From positions 1 through 48,843 of the forward strand of contig JAAYQM010000013.1 in the NCBI GenBank assembly GCA_012519315.1: 48,843 bases of DNA, in the 5' to 3' direction. Made by a program: the position numbers and the translations under genes. Each line of letters begins with the position of its first letter. Within the stretch, counting starts at the first letter, position 1. This document shows, piece by piece, positions 16,994-25,544 of the stretch. The notes under the pieces were generated by a model that was not told the DNA's origin, searched no databases, and worked only from the letters and a program-made list of their open reading frames with translations. The stretch comes from Clostridiales bacterium (GTDB lineage Bacteria > Bacillota > Clostridia > Oscillospirales > CAG-272).

Positions 16994-17066
16994 TTGACAA
17001 CTGACAACTTATTCTGTATAATATAGGTTGTTAATCTGACAATTTGACAAAAATATAAAGTTGTCG
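16994..17066 (+). promoter_or_regulatory. Consensus promoter with an array of TGACAA operator-like boxes
   Basis: TTGACA (16994-16999) and TATAAT (17017-17022) with a 17-base spacer form a fully consensus sigma-A promoter. TGACAA recurs at 16995, 17002, 17037 and 17045, with inverted copies TTGTTA (17028-17033) and TTGTCG (17061-17066). The two tandem pairs are 42-43 bases apart, about four helical turns. So strong a promoter implies control by a repressor. BusR proteins are known to read bipartite sites, and the BusR-like regulator is encoded just upstream. Confidence 0.7.
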
Positions 17067-17084
17067 ATTTATCGGAGGAAATTA

Positions 17085-18212
17085 ATGATATCATTTAAAA
17101 ATGTCACTAAAAGCTATGGCTAAAAAAAAGTACTGAAAAACCTCACCTTCTCGATAGAAGCGGGGAAGTTTATAGTTTTAATCGGTCCTTCCGGGTGCGG
17201 AAAAACCACTACGCTCAAGATGATCAACCGTCTGTTAGAACCGGATAGCGGTGAGATAAGTATTGACGGGGTGAATATCCGCAGCAAAAATCCCGTTGAG
17301 CTGAGGAGATCGATTGGTTATGTGATTCAGCAGATTGGTCTGTTTCCGAATATGACTGTCGAACAGAATATTGCCGTGGTTCCAAAGCTTCTGAAAATGC
17401 CGAAGGAAAAATGGAGGCAGATTGTCCTTGAATTGCTGGAGCTTGTGGGAATGCCCTATGAAGAATATGCAGATAAATATCCGTCTGAGCTTTCAGGAGG
17501 ACAGCAGCAACGGATCGGCGTTTTGCGGGCGCTGGCCGCTTCTCCGCCCATTGTTTTAATGGATGAACCTTTCGGCGCCCTTGATCCTATTACGAGGGAT
17601 TCACTGCAGGAGGAGGTCCGGAAGCTTCAGAAAAGGTTGAAAAAAACAATCGTTTTTGTGACCCATGATATGGAGGAGGCGCTGCGGTTGGCAGATATAA
17701 TTGTTTTTATGAATGAGGGGGAAATCGTGCAGATGGCCTCACCGGAGGAAATGCTCCATAATCCCGCAAGCGATATGATTCGTGATTTTATGGGTCGTCA
17801 TACCGGCCGGAACAACGGACAGCCGATGCTTTTTGCGGAGGATCTGATGCGCACAAATGTCTTAAAGGTGCCCTATTCATTAAACACGCTTGAATCAATT
17901 GACAGAATGAGCAGGCGTGAGGTAAATTCGGTTATCGTCCTTGATGAAGATGACACGTTTATGGGAACGGTGACCCTTGATACCGTTCGGGAAAGGGGCA
18001 AGGCCGGACGTAAAATCGGCGAGCTTGCGGGGGATAATGTTCCGTTAATTGATCGTCGTATGCCCGCACAAGAAGCATTTGACCTGCTTATTGGCAGTAG
18101 GGCAGACTATCTTGTGGTACTGAATGAGGATCGAACCGTAGCGGGAATTGTCACAAAAACCAGCATGGCAAAGGCAATGGGTGATGCATTGTGGAAGGCG
18201 GTGCTGTCATGA
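17085..18212 (+). pseudogene. opuCA: Osmoprotectant (OpuC-type) ABC transporter ATPase, interrupted by in-frame TAA at codon 13
   Basis: ATG 17085 has CGGAGG 7 bases upstream and reads MISFKNVTKSYG, then TAA (17121-17123), then KKVLKNLTFSIEAGKF in the same frame with Walker A (GPSGCGKTT), Q-loop, signature LSGGQQQRIG, Walker B (IVLMDEPFGALDP) and the H-loop VTHDMEE. Residues ~245-370 are a CBS pair, as in OpuCA. The track ORF (17220) begins after Walker A and cannot be a working ATPase. The rest of the frame and the three downstream genes are intact, and the 3' end overlaps the permease gene by ATGA. A recent nonsense mutation, a sequence error, or recoding or reinitiation around the overlapping ATG 17116 are the options. 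Without rescue the importer lacks its motor. Confidence 0.85.
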
Positions 18213-18853
18213 CGCTGATTTCCTTCATGGATGAAAATAAAGCGGTAATTCTTAAAGCTTTGGCACAGCATGTTTATCTGGTGTTTTTTTCGGTTTTGCT
18301 AGGTATCATAATCTCCATACCGGCCGGTATTTTTTTGTCCCGTCACAAGAGGATAGCCTCTGTCGTGCTTGCGGCGGTTGGCATTGTTCAGACTATTCCG
18401 GGGCTTGTAATGCTGGGAATAGCGCTGATTGTTCTGGGAACGGGAACCAAGACCGCTATGGCGGTTCTTGCGATATATTCTGTTCTTCCGATTCTGCGCA
18501 ACACCTACACCGGCATTACCGAAATTGATTCCGGAATAAAAGAAGCAGGGCAGGGTATCGGTATGACAAAGGGGCAAATGCTTTTCAGCGTTGAGCTGCC
18601 CCTGGCAACCCCGTCCATCGTCGGCGGTATTCGTATATCGACGGTGTATATTGTAAGCTGGGCAACACTGGCGGGACTTATTGGTGCCGGCGGTTTAGGG
18701 GATTTGATTTGGACCGGACTTGCAACCTATAATACAAAATACATACTGGCGGGGGCGCTGCCCTCTGCCGTTCTCGCGTTTGTGTTCAGCGGCATCATCG
18801 GTCTGTTTGAGCGCTTGTTGACACCGCGTGGGCTGAAAGGAGGGAAAGCATGA
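18209..18853 (+). CDS. opuCB: Osmoprotectant ABC transporter permease (OpuCB-like)
   Basis: The track begins at GTG 18191. ATG 18209 overlaps the ATPase stop (ATGA) and is the natural coupled start, giving 214 residues. The protein has about five to six membrane helices and the binding-protein-dependent permease EAA loop (IKEAGQGIGMTKGQMLFSVELPLA, residues ~110-135) that docks on the ATPase. The segment GAGGLGDLIWTGLATYNT is typical of OpuCB/ProW-type permeases for glycine betaine, choline or carnitine. The C-terminus overlaps the next permease gene by four bases. Transport depends on the interrupted ATPase or on an ATPase from another locus. Confidence 0.92.
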   Translation: MTLISFMDENKAVILKALAQHVYLVFFSVLLGIIISIPAGIFLSRHKRIASVVLAAVGIVQTIPGLVMLGIALIVLGTGTKTAMAVLAIYSVLPILRNTYTGITEIDSGIKEAGQGIGMTKGQMLFSVELPLATPSIVGGIRISTVYIVSWATLAGLIGAGGLGDLIWTGLATYNTKYILAGALPSAVLAFVFSGIIGLFERLLTPRGLKGGKA

Positions 18854-19449
18854 CTGATCTGTTACCTTTAATAGGTGAGCATCTGTTAATTGTATTCATT
18901 GCCACTGTTATTGCCGTGATTATCGGGCTTGTACTTGGGGTAATGTCCTATTGGATGCGATTTGCCGCACCGATAATTATCTGGTTTGCCGAGGCTCTTC
19001 AGACGATTCCCTCCCTTGCGCTACTCGCGCTTTTGATGATTATTTTCGGGCTGGGAAATGCTACGATTATTGTGGGATTGGTCCTGTATGCATTGCTGCC
19101 GATTGTACGTAATACCAATACGGGGCTTTCCACAGTTTCTCCGGCGATCCGTGACGCAGCCCGCGGAATGGGAATGTCCCGTTTGCAGCGGCTGCTGAAG
19201 GTTGAGCTGCCCTTGGCCTTTCCACTTATATTTTCCGGAATCAAGATCTCAATTGTCAATTCGCTGTCGATTGCGGTTATGGGTGTGTTGATCGGTGCGG
19301 GAGGGTTGGGATACCCAATTTACCGGGGGATTCAGACACAAAACTTTGCTGCAATCATGCGTGGCGCGATACCGGTTATGGTGATGGCCGTCTTGTTCGA
19401 TTTTGTGATGTCGAGTATCGAAAAGCGTCTGGTAAAATGGGCGAAATAA
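18850..19449 (+). CDS. opuCD: Osmoprotectant ABC transporter permease (OpuCD-like)
   Basis: The protein is 199 residues. Its ATG lies in an ATGA overlap with the first permease gene, behind AAAGGAGGG. It is homologous to its neighbour: membrane helices, LLIVFIATVIAVIIGLVLGV, ALQTIPSLALLALLMIIFGL, the EAA loop AARGMGMSRLQRLLKVELPLAF, and GAGGLGYPIYRGIQTQN. Two different permease subunits are the norm for OpuC systems, so it should form a heterodimer with the gene before it. Confidence 0.92.
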   Translation: MTDLLPLIGEHLLIVFIATVIAVIIGLVLGVMSYWMRFAAPIIIWFAEALQTIPSLALLALLMIIFGLGNATIIVGLVLYALLPIVRNTNTGLSTVSPAIRDAARGMGMSRLQRLLKVELPLAFPLIFSGIKISIVNSLSIAVMGVLIGAGGLGYPIYRGIQTQNFAAIMRGAIPVMVMAVLFDFVMSSIEKRLVKWAK

Positions 19450-19483
19450 TTTTGTAGAAATTACTTATAAGGAGAATTATCTT

Positions 19484-20383
19484 ATGAAAACAATGAAGAA
19501 ATGGCTTTTGACTCTGGCACTGCCTCTGATTTTGATACTGCCATTATTGCTGGGCAGTTGCGGCTCCGGGAATACCATAACCATCGGATCGAAGGATTTT
19601 AGCGAAAACATTCTTTTGGGCGAAATTTTTGCACAGCTGATTGAAGCTAAAACCGACCTTAAGGTAAATCGGAAGCTGAACATGGGGGGAACCTTTGTCA
19701 ATTTTGAGGCGATAAAAAACAATCAGATTGACATTTACCCTGAATACACCGGTACCGCATTGACCGCTCAACTTGGCATGGAGGTTATTTCCGACCCTGA
19801 TGAGACCTATAATGTTGTGGCGGAGGAATTTGACAGCCGATTCGGTATTAAATGGCTGGAGCCGCTGGGCTTTAACAATACATATGCGATTGCTGTCACA
19901 GAAAAGATTTATCAGGAAACGGGTGCAAAAACAATAAGTGAGCTGATCTCAGCGGCCCCTGAACTGATTTTTGGCGCCGAGCACGAGTTTTTTGACAGGG
20001 AGGATGGCTTTGACGGGCTGATCGCCACCTATGGTCTGAACTTTAAAGGGGATCCGCTGAAAATGAACGTTTCTCTTAAATATCAGGCAATGGACAACGG
20101 CGATATTGACGTTACCGACGTATTTGCCACCGACGGAAACATAATGAAGTATAATCTGAAAATTCTGGAGGACGATAAAGGCTTTTTCCCGCCTTATTAT
20201 GCCGCTCCGATAATCCGAAACAAAACGCTGGAAAAATATCCTGAACTTGAGGAAATTTTGAATTCCCTTGCCGGACTTTTCGATGACGAGACCATGACCG
20301 CCCTCAATTATAAAATTGACGTTGAGGGTATGGATATCGCCGCGGTTGCAAAAGAGTTTCTTGAGGAAAACAATCTGATCTGA
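19484..20383 (+). CDS. opuCC: Osmoprotectant-binding lipoprotein (OpuCC-like, OpuAC/ProX family)
   Basis: The protein is 299 residues and starts at ATG 19484 with AAGGAG upstream. The lipoprotein signal ends in LLLGSC (Cys26). The mature part carries the family pattern of the quaternary-ammonium binding proteins: ITIGSKDFSENILLGEIFAQ, LNMGGTFVNFEAIKNNQIDI, YPEYTGTALTAQLG, WLEPLGFNNTYAIAVTE and DVTDVFATDGNIMKYNLKIL. It captures glycine betaine, choline or carnitine outside the membrane and delivers it to the two permeases. It closes the operon. No good terminator follows before 20618. Confidence 0.93.
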   Translation: MKTMKKWLLTLALPLILILPLLLGSCGSGNTITIGSKDFSENILLGEIFAQLIEAKTDLKVNRKLNMGGTFVNFEAIKNNQIDIYPEYTGTALTAQLGMEVISDPDETYNVVAEEFDSRFGIKWLEPLGFNNTYAIAVTEKIYQETGAKTISELISAAPELIFGAEHEFFDREDGFDGLIATYGLNFKGDPLKMNVSLKYQAMDNGDIDVTDVFATDGNIMKYNLKILEDDKGFFPPYYAAPIIRNKTLEKYPELEEILNSLAGLFDDETMTALNYKIDVEGMDIAAVAKEFLEENNLI

Positions 20384-20617
20384 CACCTGAAAATCGCCAT
20401 TTCAAGCGTAATTGAACAATAGCCGGAAGTAAAAAGGCTCAGCAAAACAAAAGGTTAACAAAATCGGTTCCGCAAGGAAAGGACTTATTACCTTGCCGTC
20501 TGTTTGTTCACAGTTGCCTCAAGAGTTCATATTATGTAATGAATACAGATTAAAGAGGGAGAATGCACATCCTTCTTTAATGCTGCAAATTTATGCATTA
20601 TATAAGGAGAAAACGCA

Positions 20618-21058
20618 GTGAACAACCGTCGAATTGAAGGCGACAGACGTGATTTAGGTCCGAATCCATTAGTTGTAAACATCAACAGGGCCGCCAGGGC
20701 TAATCCATTTTACCGAAGTACATTATGGACGGGAGACCATCTTCAGGTAACCTTAATGAGTATAAAGGTTGGAGGGGATATCGGTCTTGAGGCTCACCCG
20801 AATCTTGATCAGTTTATACGGGTTGAAAGCGGATTCGGACTTGTTAAAATGGGAACAAACCAAAACCATCTGGACTATCAGGAAAAGATTGACGGCAATT
20901 TTGCCGTTGTCATTCCTGCCGGTACGTGGCACAATATTATCAATATCGGAAACAGACCCTTAAAGCTCTATTCAATCTATGCACCGCCTGCCCACCCCTT
21001 CGGAACGGTACACGAAACAAAGGAAATCGCCGAAGAAGCAGAGGATCATTATCATTAA
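20618..21058 (+). CDS. Cupin-domain protein
   Basis: The protein is 146 residues, starting at GTG 20618 with AAGGAG 7 bases upstream. A single cupin barrel is clear: GGDIGLEAHPNLDQFIRVESG gives the motif-1 His, Gln and Glu, and VVIPAGTWHNIINIGNRPLKLYSIYAPP gives the motif-2 His, so a metal site is expected. The tail is acidic and ends in EDHYH. Proteins of this size and pattern are common in anaerobes and are annotated as cupins of unknown substrate. The 234-base gap before it (20384-20617) contains only a weak inverted repeat (GCAAGG / CCTTGC) and the recurrent GCAAATTTATG motif just upstream of the ribosome-binding site. Confidence 0.9.
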   Translation: MNNRRIEGDRRDLGPNPLVVNINRAARANPFYRSTLWTGDHLQVTLMSIKVGGDIGLEAHPNLDQFIRVESGFGLVKMGTNQNHLDYQEKIDGNFAVVIPAGTWHNIINIGNRPLKLYSIYAPPAHPFGTVHETKEIAEEAEDHYH

Positions 21059-21095
21059 AACTTAGTAAAGAGATTGCCCTTGAGTGCCGGCAATG

Positions 21096-21142
21096 AAAAG
21101 ACAACCTCCGAGTTAACCAGGTTAACTCGGAGGTTGTCTTTT
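21096..21142. terminator. Very strong bidirectional terminator after the cupin gene
   Basis: A perfect 22-bp stem with a 3-base loop (AAAAGACAACCTCCGAGTTAAC, CAG, and its exact complement) has A4/T4 ends. It lies between the convergent cupin and E2-like genes. Confidence 0.95.
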
Positions 21143-21224
21143 CAGATAATTTATACAAAATTTGCATGAGATCGCAGCAGTCAATCTATGGGAAGGGGAA
21201 GAGCCTCTCTAAAATGGGGGGAAA

Positions 21225-22112
21225 CTAGTCGATATCCTCGATAACCGTTTCAGGCGGCGTGTCAAGCACTCCGGGATTGAGTAAATATCGCTTTAATATT
21301 TTAAAGGCCGAGGCGTAGTAATAGCCGTCGCAGATTCGCTCATCGGTGACAATGGTAAAATCGACATAGGTTTTTTTCTCCGGTTTCCCGTCGGGGGTGA
21401 GAATGGTCTGTGTTCTTTTTGCACCGTATGAAAAGAAAATCGGCAGATTTCCAAAATCGTAGAGATGGTGGTAGATCGGAGGTATACCCAAAGAGCCCAT
21501 GCTGGTGATGATTAGAGAGCCGTGAAAAGGGCTGACTTTTGTAAGGAAACGGGGCAGCAGGCCAAAGTAGTCAAGCAGATCTAAGAACCATATGGTAAAC
21601 TTGAGAAACAGCCCCGGTATGTAGTTAAGCAGCTTTGCGGTATTGTCAAAGTCGCTTTCATCCTTGTAGCCGATATTTTTCTCAACCAATTCATTGAATT
21701 TTTCATATACCTCGGTCAGGGTATCGGTCGGGGAGAAAAATGCCTTGATAATAGTATCCGGGGCACTTAGGGACATCTCCTTTTTTATGACCATAACCAC
21801 TTCTATATTGTTGCGGGCATAGATTTTTTGCCCGCTGATAAAGCGGTTGATGCCCGGCCGTATGGCAACGGTGCGAACATAAGCGGCCAGGATGATGTGA
21901 AGTATGCCAATATTTTTATAGCCTTCGGCTCTTTTCTTTTTAATCAGGCGCTCTGCTTCGGTAATATCAAAGCTGTCTCTGAAGCTGTTTTGTGCATCAG
22001 ACCGTCTTTTCATTATATAAGGCGAAATACGGCTCATAGGGTGGATGCTGCGAAGCTTTCTTCCGTCCTTTCGATCACCAAAGCGTCGTCTTCTTTTGTT
22101 TTTTTGCATCAT
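21225..22112 (-). CDS. Lipoate-acyltransferase-like protein (E2/CAT fold) lacking lipoyl domain and catalytic His
   Basis: The protein is 295 residues. After a basic start (MMQKNKRRRRFGDRKDGRK), the chain follows the catalytic domain of 2-oxoacid dehydrogenase E2 / chloramphenicol acetyltransferases: DSFDITEAERLIKKKRA, ILAAYVRTVAIRPGINRFI, MVIKKEMSLS, SLIITSMGSLGIPPIYHHLY, and the terminal VTDERICDGYYYASAF. That last motif corresponds to the catalytic DHRxxDG, but Glu258 stands where the His should be, while Asp262 and Gly263 remain. No lipoyl or subunit-binding domain is present, and no E1 or E3 gene is nearby. It is either an acyl-binding or regulatory relative or an enzyme using other chemistry. 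Confidence 0.75.
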   Translation of the reverse strand: MMQKNKRRRRFGDRKDGRKLRSIHPMSRISPYIMKRRSDAQNSFRDSFDITEAERLIKKKRAEGYKNIGILHIILAAYVRTVAIRPGINRFISGQKIYARNNIEVVMVIKKEMSLSAPDTIIKAFFSPTDTLTEVYEKFNELVEKNIGYKDESDFDNTAKLLNYIPGLFLKFTIWFLDLLDYFGLLPRFLTKVSPFHGSLIITSMGSLGIPPIYHHLYDFGNLPIFFSYGAKRTQTILTPDGKPEKKTYVDFTIVTDERICDGYYYASAFKILKRYLLNPGVLDTPPETVIEDID

Positions 22113-22308
22113 AATTTCCTTTCATGAAATGTGACGTCAAAAATTTAGGAATGCACTGATAAAGATATGTAAATATATTGCGAATTTTCAACACATTTAT
22201 ACAGAAATTATACACTAAATTATGTATTAAATCAAGTAAAATTTTTAATGTTGTTAAAGAAAAGTGCATGAATTGTTTATAAAAGGGTAAAAGATGTCCG
22301 GCCATTTG

Positions 22309-22337
22309 TTGACATGCAAAGGAGGGTATGATATCAT
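22309..22337 (+). promoter_or_regulatory. Promoter TTGACA-N17-TATCAT of the small membrane protein gene
   Basis: TTGACA (22309-22314) and TATCAT (22332-22337) are spaced by 17 bases. The -10 lies inside the palindrome ATGATATCAT, followed by another ATATCAT, so an operator here is possible. The start codon is 77 bases further on. Confidence 0.6.
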
Positions 22338-22413
22338 AATATCATATTATTAAGGGATTCCTAGGCTGCCTCAAAATCGTCGACTAAAAATTTTACAAAA
22401 CAGAGGAAATTTT

Positions 22414-23100
22414 ATGGACAAGGATAGGAACGAAATGTTGGCAAAGGATAATGTCGAAGCCGAGCCGGATGCCGGAAATGTCCGAAAGACAAAGCGTCTC
22501 AGGCGAACGCAGATTGTTTTATCCTGTGCATTGGCCCCCCTCTTAATTTCTCTTGCAATTGCAATATATAATATGGTCATTTATTTTTCTGGTGCTCGCA
22601 AGGATTTTTGGTTTGTCATTGGGGTGATGCTTTTGTATCTTCCCGGCTGTGTATTCGCTTTGCTTGCGATTCTGTTTGATCTTCGGGTTACGATGTTAAA
22701 ATATACTCTCGAAGCACCGCTTGAGAAGGGGATGAAAAACAAGAGATACTTAAGGGTGATATCAATCATTATTCATGTGCTGTTAATTATTATGATGTCG
22801 ATTTTCGTTCTTTGCTCTTTGCTGTTGCTGTTGGGGAATGTGCATATAGCTTATATTATGCCGGCTTTGGGTCTTTTGTTTGTATTTGATTGGGTATTAA
22901 TATTTAATATTTTAGTTTTTATATCGATAACAGTTTTTCATATCCTCTATCGCAGATCCGCTCTTGCCAATATCTCGATCGAAAAAGAAAACAAGCCTTG
23001 GAAATTCCCCCTTCTCTCCTTTTCAATAGCGATTGTCATGATCTTGTTTACCACATCGACTTTGTATATTTATCTTGTTGAGATCAGCCGGTCTTTTTAG
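22414..23100 (+). CDS. Membrane protein of unknown function
   Basis: The protein is 228 residues with ATG 22414 behind AGAGGA. A charged, disordered N-terminus (~30 residues) precedes about five or six hydrophobic helices: IVLSCALAPLLISLAIAIYN, FVIGVMLLYLPGCVFALLAI, ISIIIHVLLIIMMSIFVLCS, a LLLLLGNVHIAYIMPALGLL segment, FNILVFISITVFHILY, and LLSFSIAIVMILFTTSTLYI. No enzyme motif or transporter signature is seen. The gene stands alone with its own promoter and terminator. I do not recognise the family. Confidence 0.75.
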   Translation: MDKDRNEMLAKDNVEAEPDAGNVRKTKRLRRTQIVLSCALAPLLISLAIAIYNMVIYFSGARKDFWFVIGVMLLYLPGCVFALLAILFDLRVTMLKYTLEAPLEKGMKNKRYLRVISIIIHVLLIIMMSIFVLCSLLLLLGNVHIAYIMPALGLLFVFDWVLIFNILVFISITVFHILYRRSALANISIEKENKPWKFPLLSFSIAIVMILFTTSTLYIYLVEISRSF

Positions 23101-23167
23101 GCTATGAATAAGTGCTGCAATGACAATCCGGTTTGATGGTTTGTTTTAAATTCAGTTTTTGATTATA

Positions 23168-23215
23168 AAAAAAAGATAGAGCCTTCCTGCCGAAAGACGG
23201 CAAGGAGGCTCTTTA
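23168..23215. terminator. Bidirectional terminator between the membrane protein and YiiX-like genes
   Basis: AGAGCCTTCCTGCCG pairs with CGGCAAGGAGGCTCT (two weak positions) around a 5-base loop. An A8 run precedes the stem and TTTAATCTTTAATTT follows it. Confidence 0.8.
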
Positions 23216-23224
23216 ATCTTTAAT

Positions 23225-23857
23225 TTAGGAAGCGATCTCGGATCTCGAGGTAACTTTTGCGTATTTTTTGAGATCTCCTTTATAAATCACGTCCCCTTTG
23301 ATGTTGGCCAGGGTCTGCGGCCGGATCAGGCTGAGGGATTGATTGAAATTGGCGATACCGCTCTCATGCAGAATATATGCCACAAACTTTGAGCAGGTAA
23401 AGCGGTTTTTGCTGTTTATACTGATGTTGAAAATATTGCCGAAAAAGCCGCGCATATCATATTTATAAAGTTTTTTTTGGGAAAACATTATATTGACAAG
23501 TCTTTTTGCTTTCTCGTATTCATCGCGCGTCAATGAAATCTTTATAACCAGACCGGGAAGATATTGACACCTTTTCAGAAATCCCGAATCAAACCGCTCA
23601 CAGGAAAGACGTCCTAAAAAGGGGTAGTAGCTCCACTTGCGTGAAAAGCTGTACATCTCGGAGAGGCAGCTGCAGAATGAAATTGCGGCATGGGTATATG
23701 TGTCTCGTGTGTAGAACTGAATTATTTTTGCGACAATGGAGCGCGGACGACTGAGCACCACATACAGGCAATATTCCTTGGGAGCTGTAGAACAGTTTAT
23801 AGTATTAGCCGATGTTTTTGATTTGAATTTAAACCAATTGTAAGAGAATATTTTCAT
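23225..23857 (-). CDS. YiiX/YebB-like permuted NlpC/P60 (papain-like) protein
   Basis: The protein is 210 residues. The core has the permuted papain order, with a His near the start of the domain (YTRDTYTHAAISF, His56) and the nucleophile Cys later (NRFTCSKFVAYIL, Cys155), which is the YiiX arrangement of the NlpC/P60 superfamily. SRPRSIVAKIIQFYTRDTYT also matches the family's first strand-helix. There is no signal peptide. Relatives cleave or transfer amide or thioester bonds and are mostly uncharacterised; some act on lipids or the envelope. The gene is isolated, with an AT-rich upstream region and a poor ribosome-binding site. Confidence 0.75.
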   Translation of the reverse strand: MKIFSYNWFKFKSKTSANTINCSTAPKEYCLYVVLSRPRSIVAKIIQFYTRDTYTHAAISFCSCLSEMYSFSRKWSYYPFLGRLSCERFDSGFLKRCQYLPGLVIKISLTRDEYEKAKRLVNIMFSQKKLYKYDMRGFFGNIFNISINSKNRFTCSKFVAYILHESGIANFNQSLSLIRPQTLANIKGDVIYKGDLKKYAKVTSRSEIAS

Positions 23858-23995
23858 AAAGGGCAGAATCCTTTCGGATGAGTTGCTGGTTTCGGAGAAG
23901 GTTGTTTGCTTTTCTAATAGTTTAACATATATTTATAAAATTGTAAACACAGTAATTTATAGCGAGGGAGCGGGTATATTTTTTGGGGGTTAGCT

Positions 23996-25543
23996 CTATG
24001 AGTCGGGCAGACTGTCGGGCGCCCTTTCAATATACGGAAGTTCAAACCAGAAAGTGCTGCCCAAACGGGGGATGCTCTTAACGCCAAAGGGAACTCTGTG
24101 AAGCTCTAAAATGTTTTTAACGATAGAAAGCCCAAGCCCTGTTCCGACGGATGCCCGACGGTGGATCTTGTCAATTTTATAGTATCTGTCCCAAATATAT
24201 GGCAGATGATCGGCAGGAATGCCTTCACCGGTGTCCGAAATTTCAATTCTTGCCATATTTTCACGTCGATATAGGCGAACTGTTACCTTTTTGTCCTCTC
24301 CGGTGTAATTGACGGCATTGTTTATCAAATTGTAGATTACCTGCGAAATCTTTCCACGGTCGGCAAAAACGGTGAGATTTATCGAGCAGTCGAAAACAAA
24401 CTGATAGCCCTCCGCCTCGGTCATTTTTTGATATCTCGCGATCGTTTCATTAAGCAGATCGGTGAGGTTAAAGGGGGCAGGGGAGAGGGTTACCGAACCC
24501 GATTGATGCTTTGATAGCTCCAGCAGATCATTGACAAGCAAGTTGAGCCGTTTGGCATCGTCGATGATTACCTGTATATTTTCGGGAGTATTCTCGCCGG
24601 GGATATCCCGCATGGCCTCACTATATCCCGTAATCATTGTGAGGGGGGTGCGCAGGTCATGGGATACGTTGGCAATAAGCTCCCGGCGCAGCTTTTCAAC
24701 CTTTGAAAGCTCGTGGGCGGCATAATTGAGGGTATCGGACAGCTCGGAAATTTCCTTGTATCCCTCCCCTGAGAAGCTCGTTTCATAGTTGCCGGCTGCC
24801 AGAACCTTAGCCGACTGATTAATCTGTACAATCGGGCGTGATATTCTGCGTGAAATCAGCAAGGCAAGCAAAAGGGATGCTGTAACAAGCAGGACAGAAA
24901 TAACAGCAAGCTGAACGGTTAAGGTGCGGGTAACTGCGGCAACGGGTGAGATGGCGCAGTCAAACATGATAATTAGGCTTTGCCCTTCGGGGTTGGTGGC
25001 GATTTTTGTATAGATCAGACGGTCTACAATTCCCCTTGACAGGGATGTATTGTTTTTCGGTTGATAGGGGGATGCTTCCCATTCTGTTTCTGATTGAGGG
25101 GGAAAGCGGTCGATAAAATCCAGCTTGAAATGGGTGATTGACTCGCCGCCTCCCTCTAGCGCGCTGTTGTAGAATCGGTTGAGGGCGGAGGAATCCAGCC
25201 GGTGCAGGATCCCGCTGCTTAAAAAATCCACCGACGCTAGTAGCTTGCCTGAGGTAAGGTAGACCAGAATATTAATCTCATTGTCCACGGCGGTTTTCTC
25301 GGCGGCAGACTGGATTTGTTCCGACTCCACCTTTGAAAGGGAGGCGGCTGCGCTCTTCAGGCGGTGGACGGTTATCCTATAGTAAAAATCATCGAGAAAG
25401 ACAATTTGACCGATCCAGAGCAGAATGATAACAAAGGCACAAAAGCCCGCAAGGTAGAAAAACAATTTCCGCTTGAGGCTTAGGTTCGGTCTTTTTTTTG
25501 CCGTTCTTTTGAATAGTCGGGTTATTTTATTTGTTGTTTTCAT
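23996..25543 (-). CDS. Sensor histidine kinase with HAMP domain
   Basis: The track begins at 25561. ATG 25543, one base after the response-regulator stop, is the likely coupled start (ATG 25558 is also possible), giving 515 residues. Membrane helices lie at ~25-50 and ~205-232 and enclose a ~150-residue extracellular sensor domain without a recognisable fold. HAMP follows (~233-280; LISRRISRPIVQINQSAKVL). HisKA has the phosphoacceptor in NVSHDLRTPLTM (His295). The HATPase_c boxes are NLINNAVNYTGEDK, ISDTGEGIP and GTGLGLSIVKNILELH. It phosphorylates the OmpR-type regulator encoded immediately upstream. The signal is unknown. Confidence 0.95.
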   Translation of the reverse strand: MKTTNKITRLFKRTAKKRPNLSLKRKLFFYLAGFCAFVIILLWIGQIVFLDDFYYRITVHRLKSAAASLSKVESEQIQSAAEKTAVDNEINILVYLTSGKLLASVDFLSSGILHRLDSSALNRFYNSALEGGGESITHFKLDFIDRFPPQSETEWEASPYQPKNNTSLSRGIVDRLIYTKIATNPEGQSLIIMFDCAISPVAAVTRTLTVQLAVISVLLVTASLLLALLISRRISRPIVQINQSAKVLAAGNYETSFSGEGYKEISELSDTLNYAAHELSKVEKLRRELIANVSHDLRTPLTMITGYSEAMRDIPGENTPENIQVIIDDAKRLNLLVNDLLELSKHQSGSVTLSPAPFNLTDLLNETIARYQKMTEAEGYQFVFDCSINLTVFADRGKISQVIYNLINNAVNYTGEDKKVTVRLYRRENMARIEISDTGEGIPADHLPYIWDRYYKIDKIHRRASVGTGLGLSIVKNILELHRVPFGVKSIPRLGSTFWFELPYIERAPDSLPDS

Positions 25544-25544
25544 T

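Noticed and set aside
17220-18212. ATPase gene starting at ATG 17220 as given in the ORF track
   Set aside because: This start removes Walker A and strand 1, and no ribosome-binding site precedes it; the intact homology upstream shows that the gene begins at 17085.
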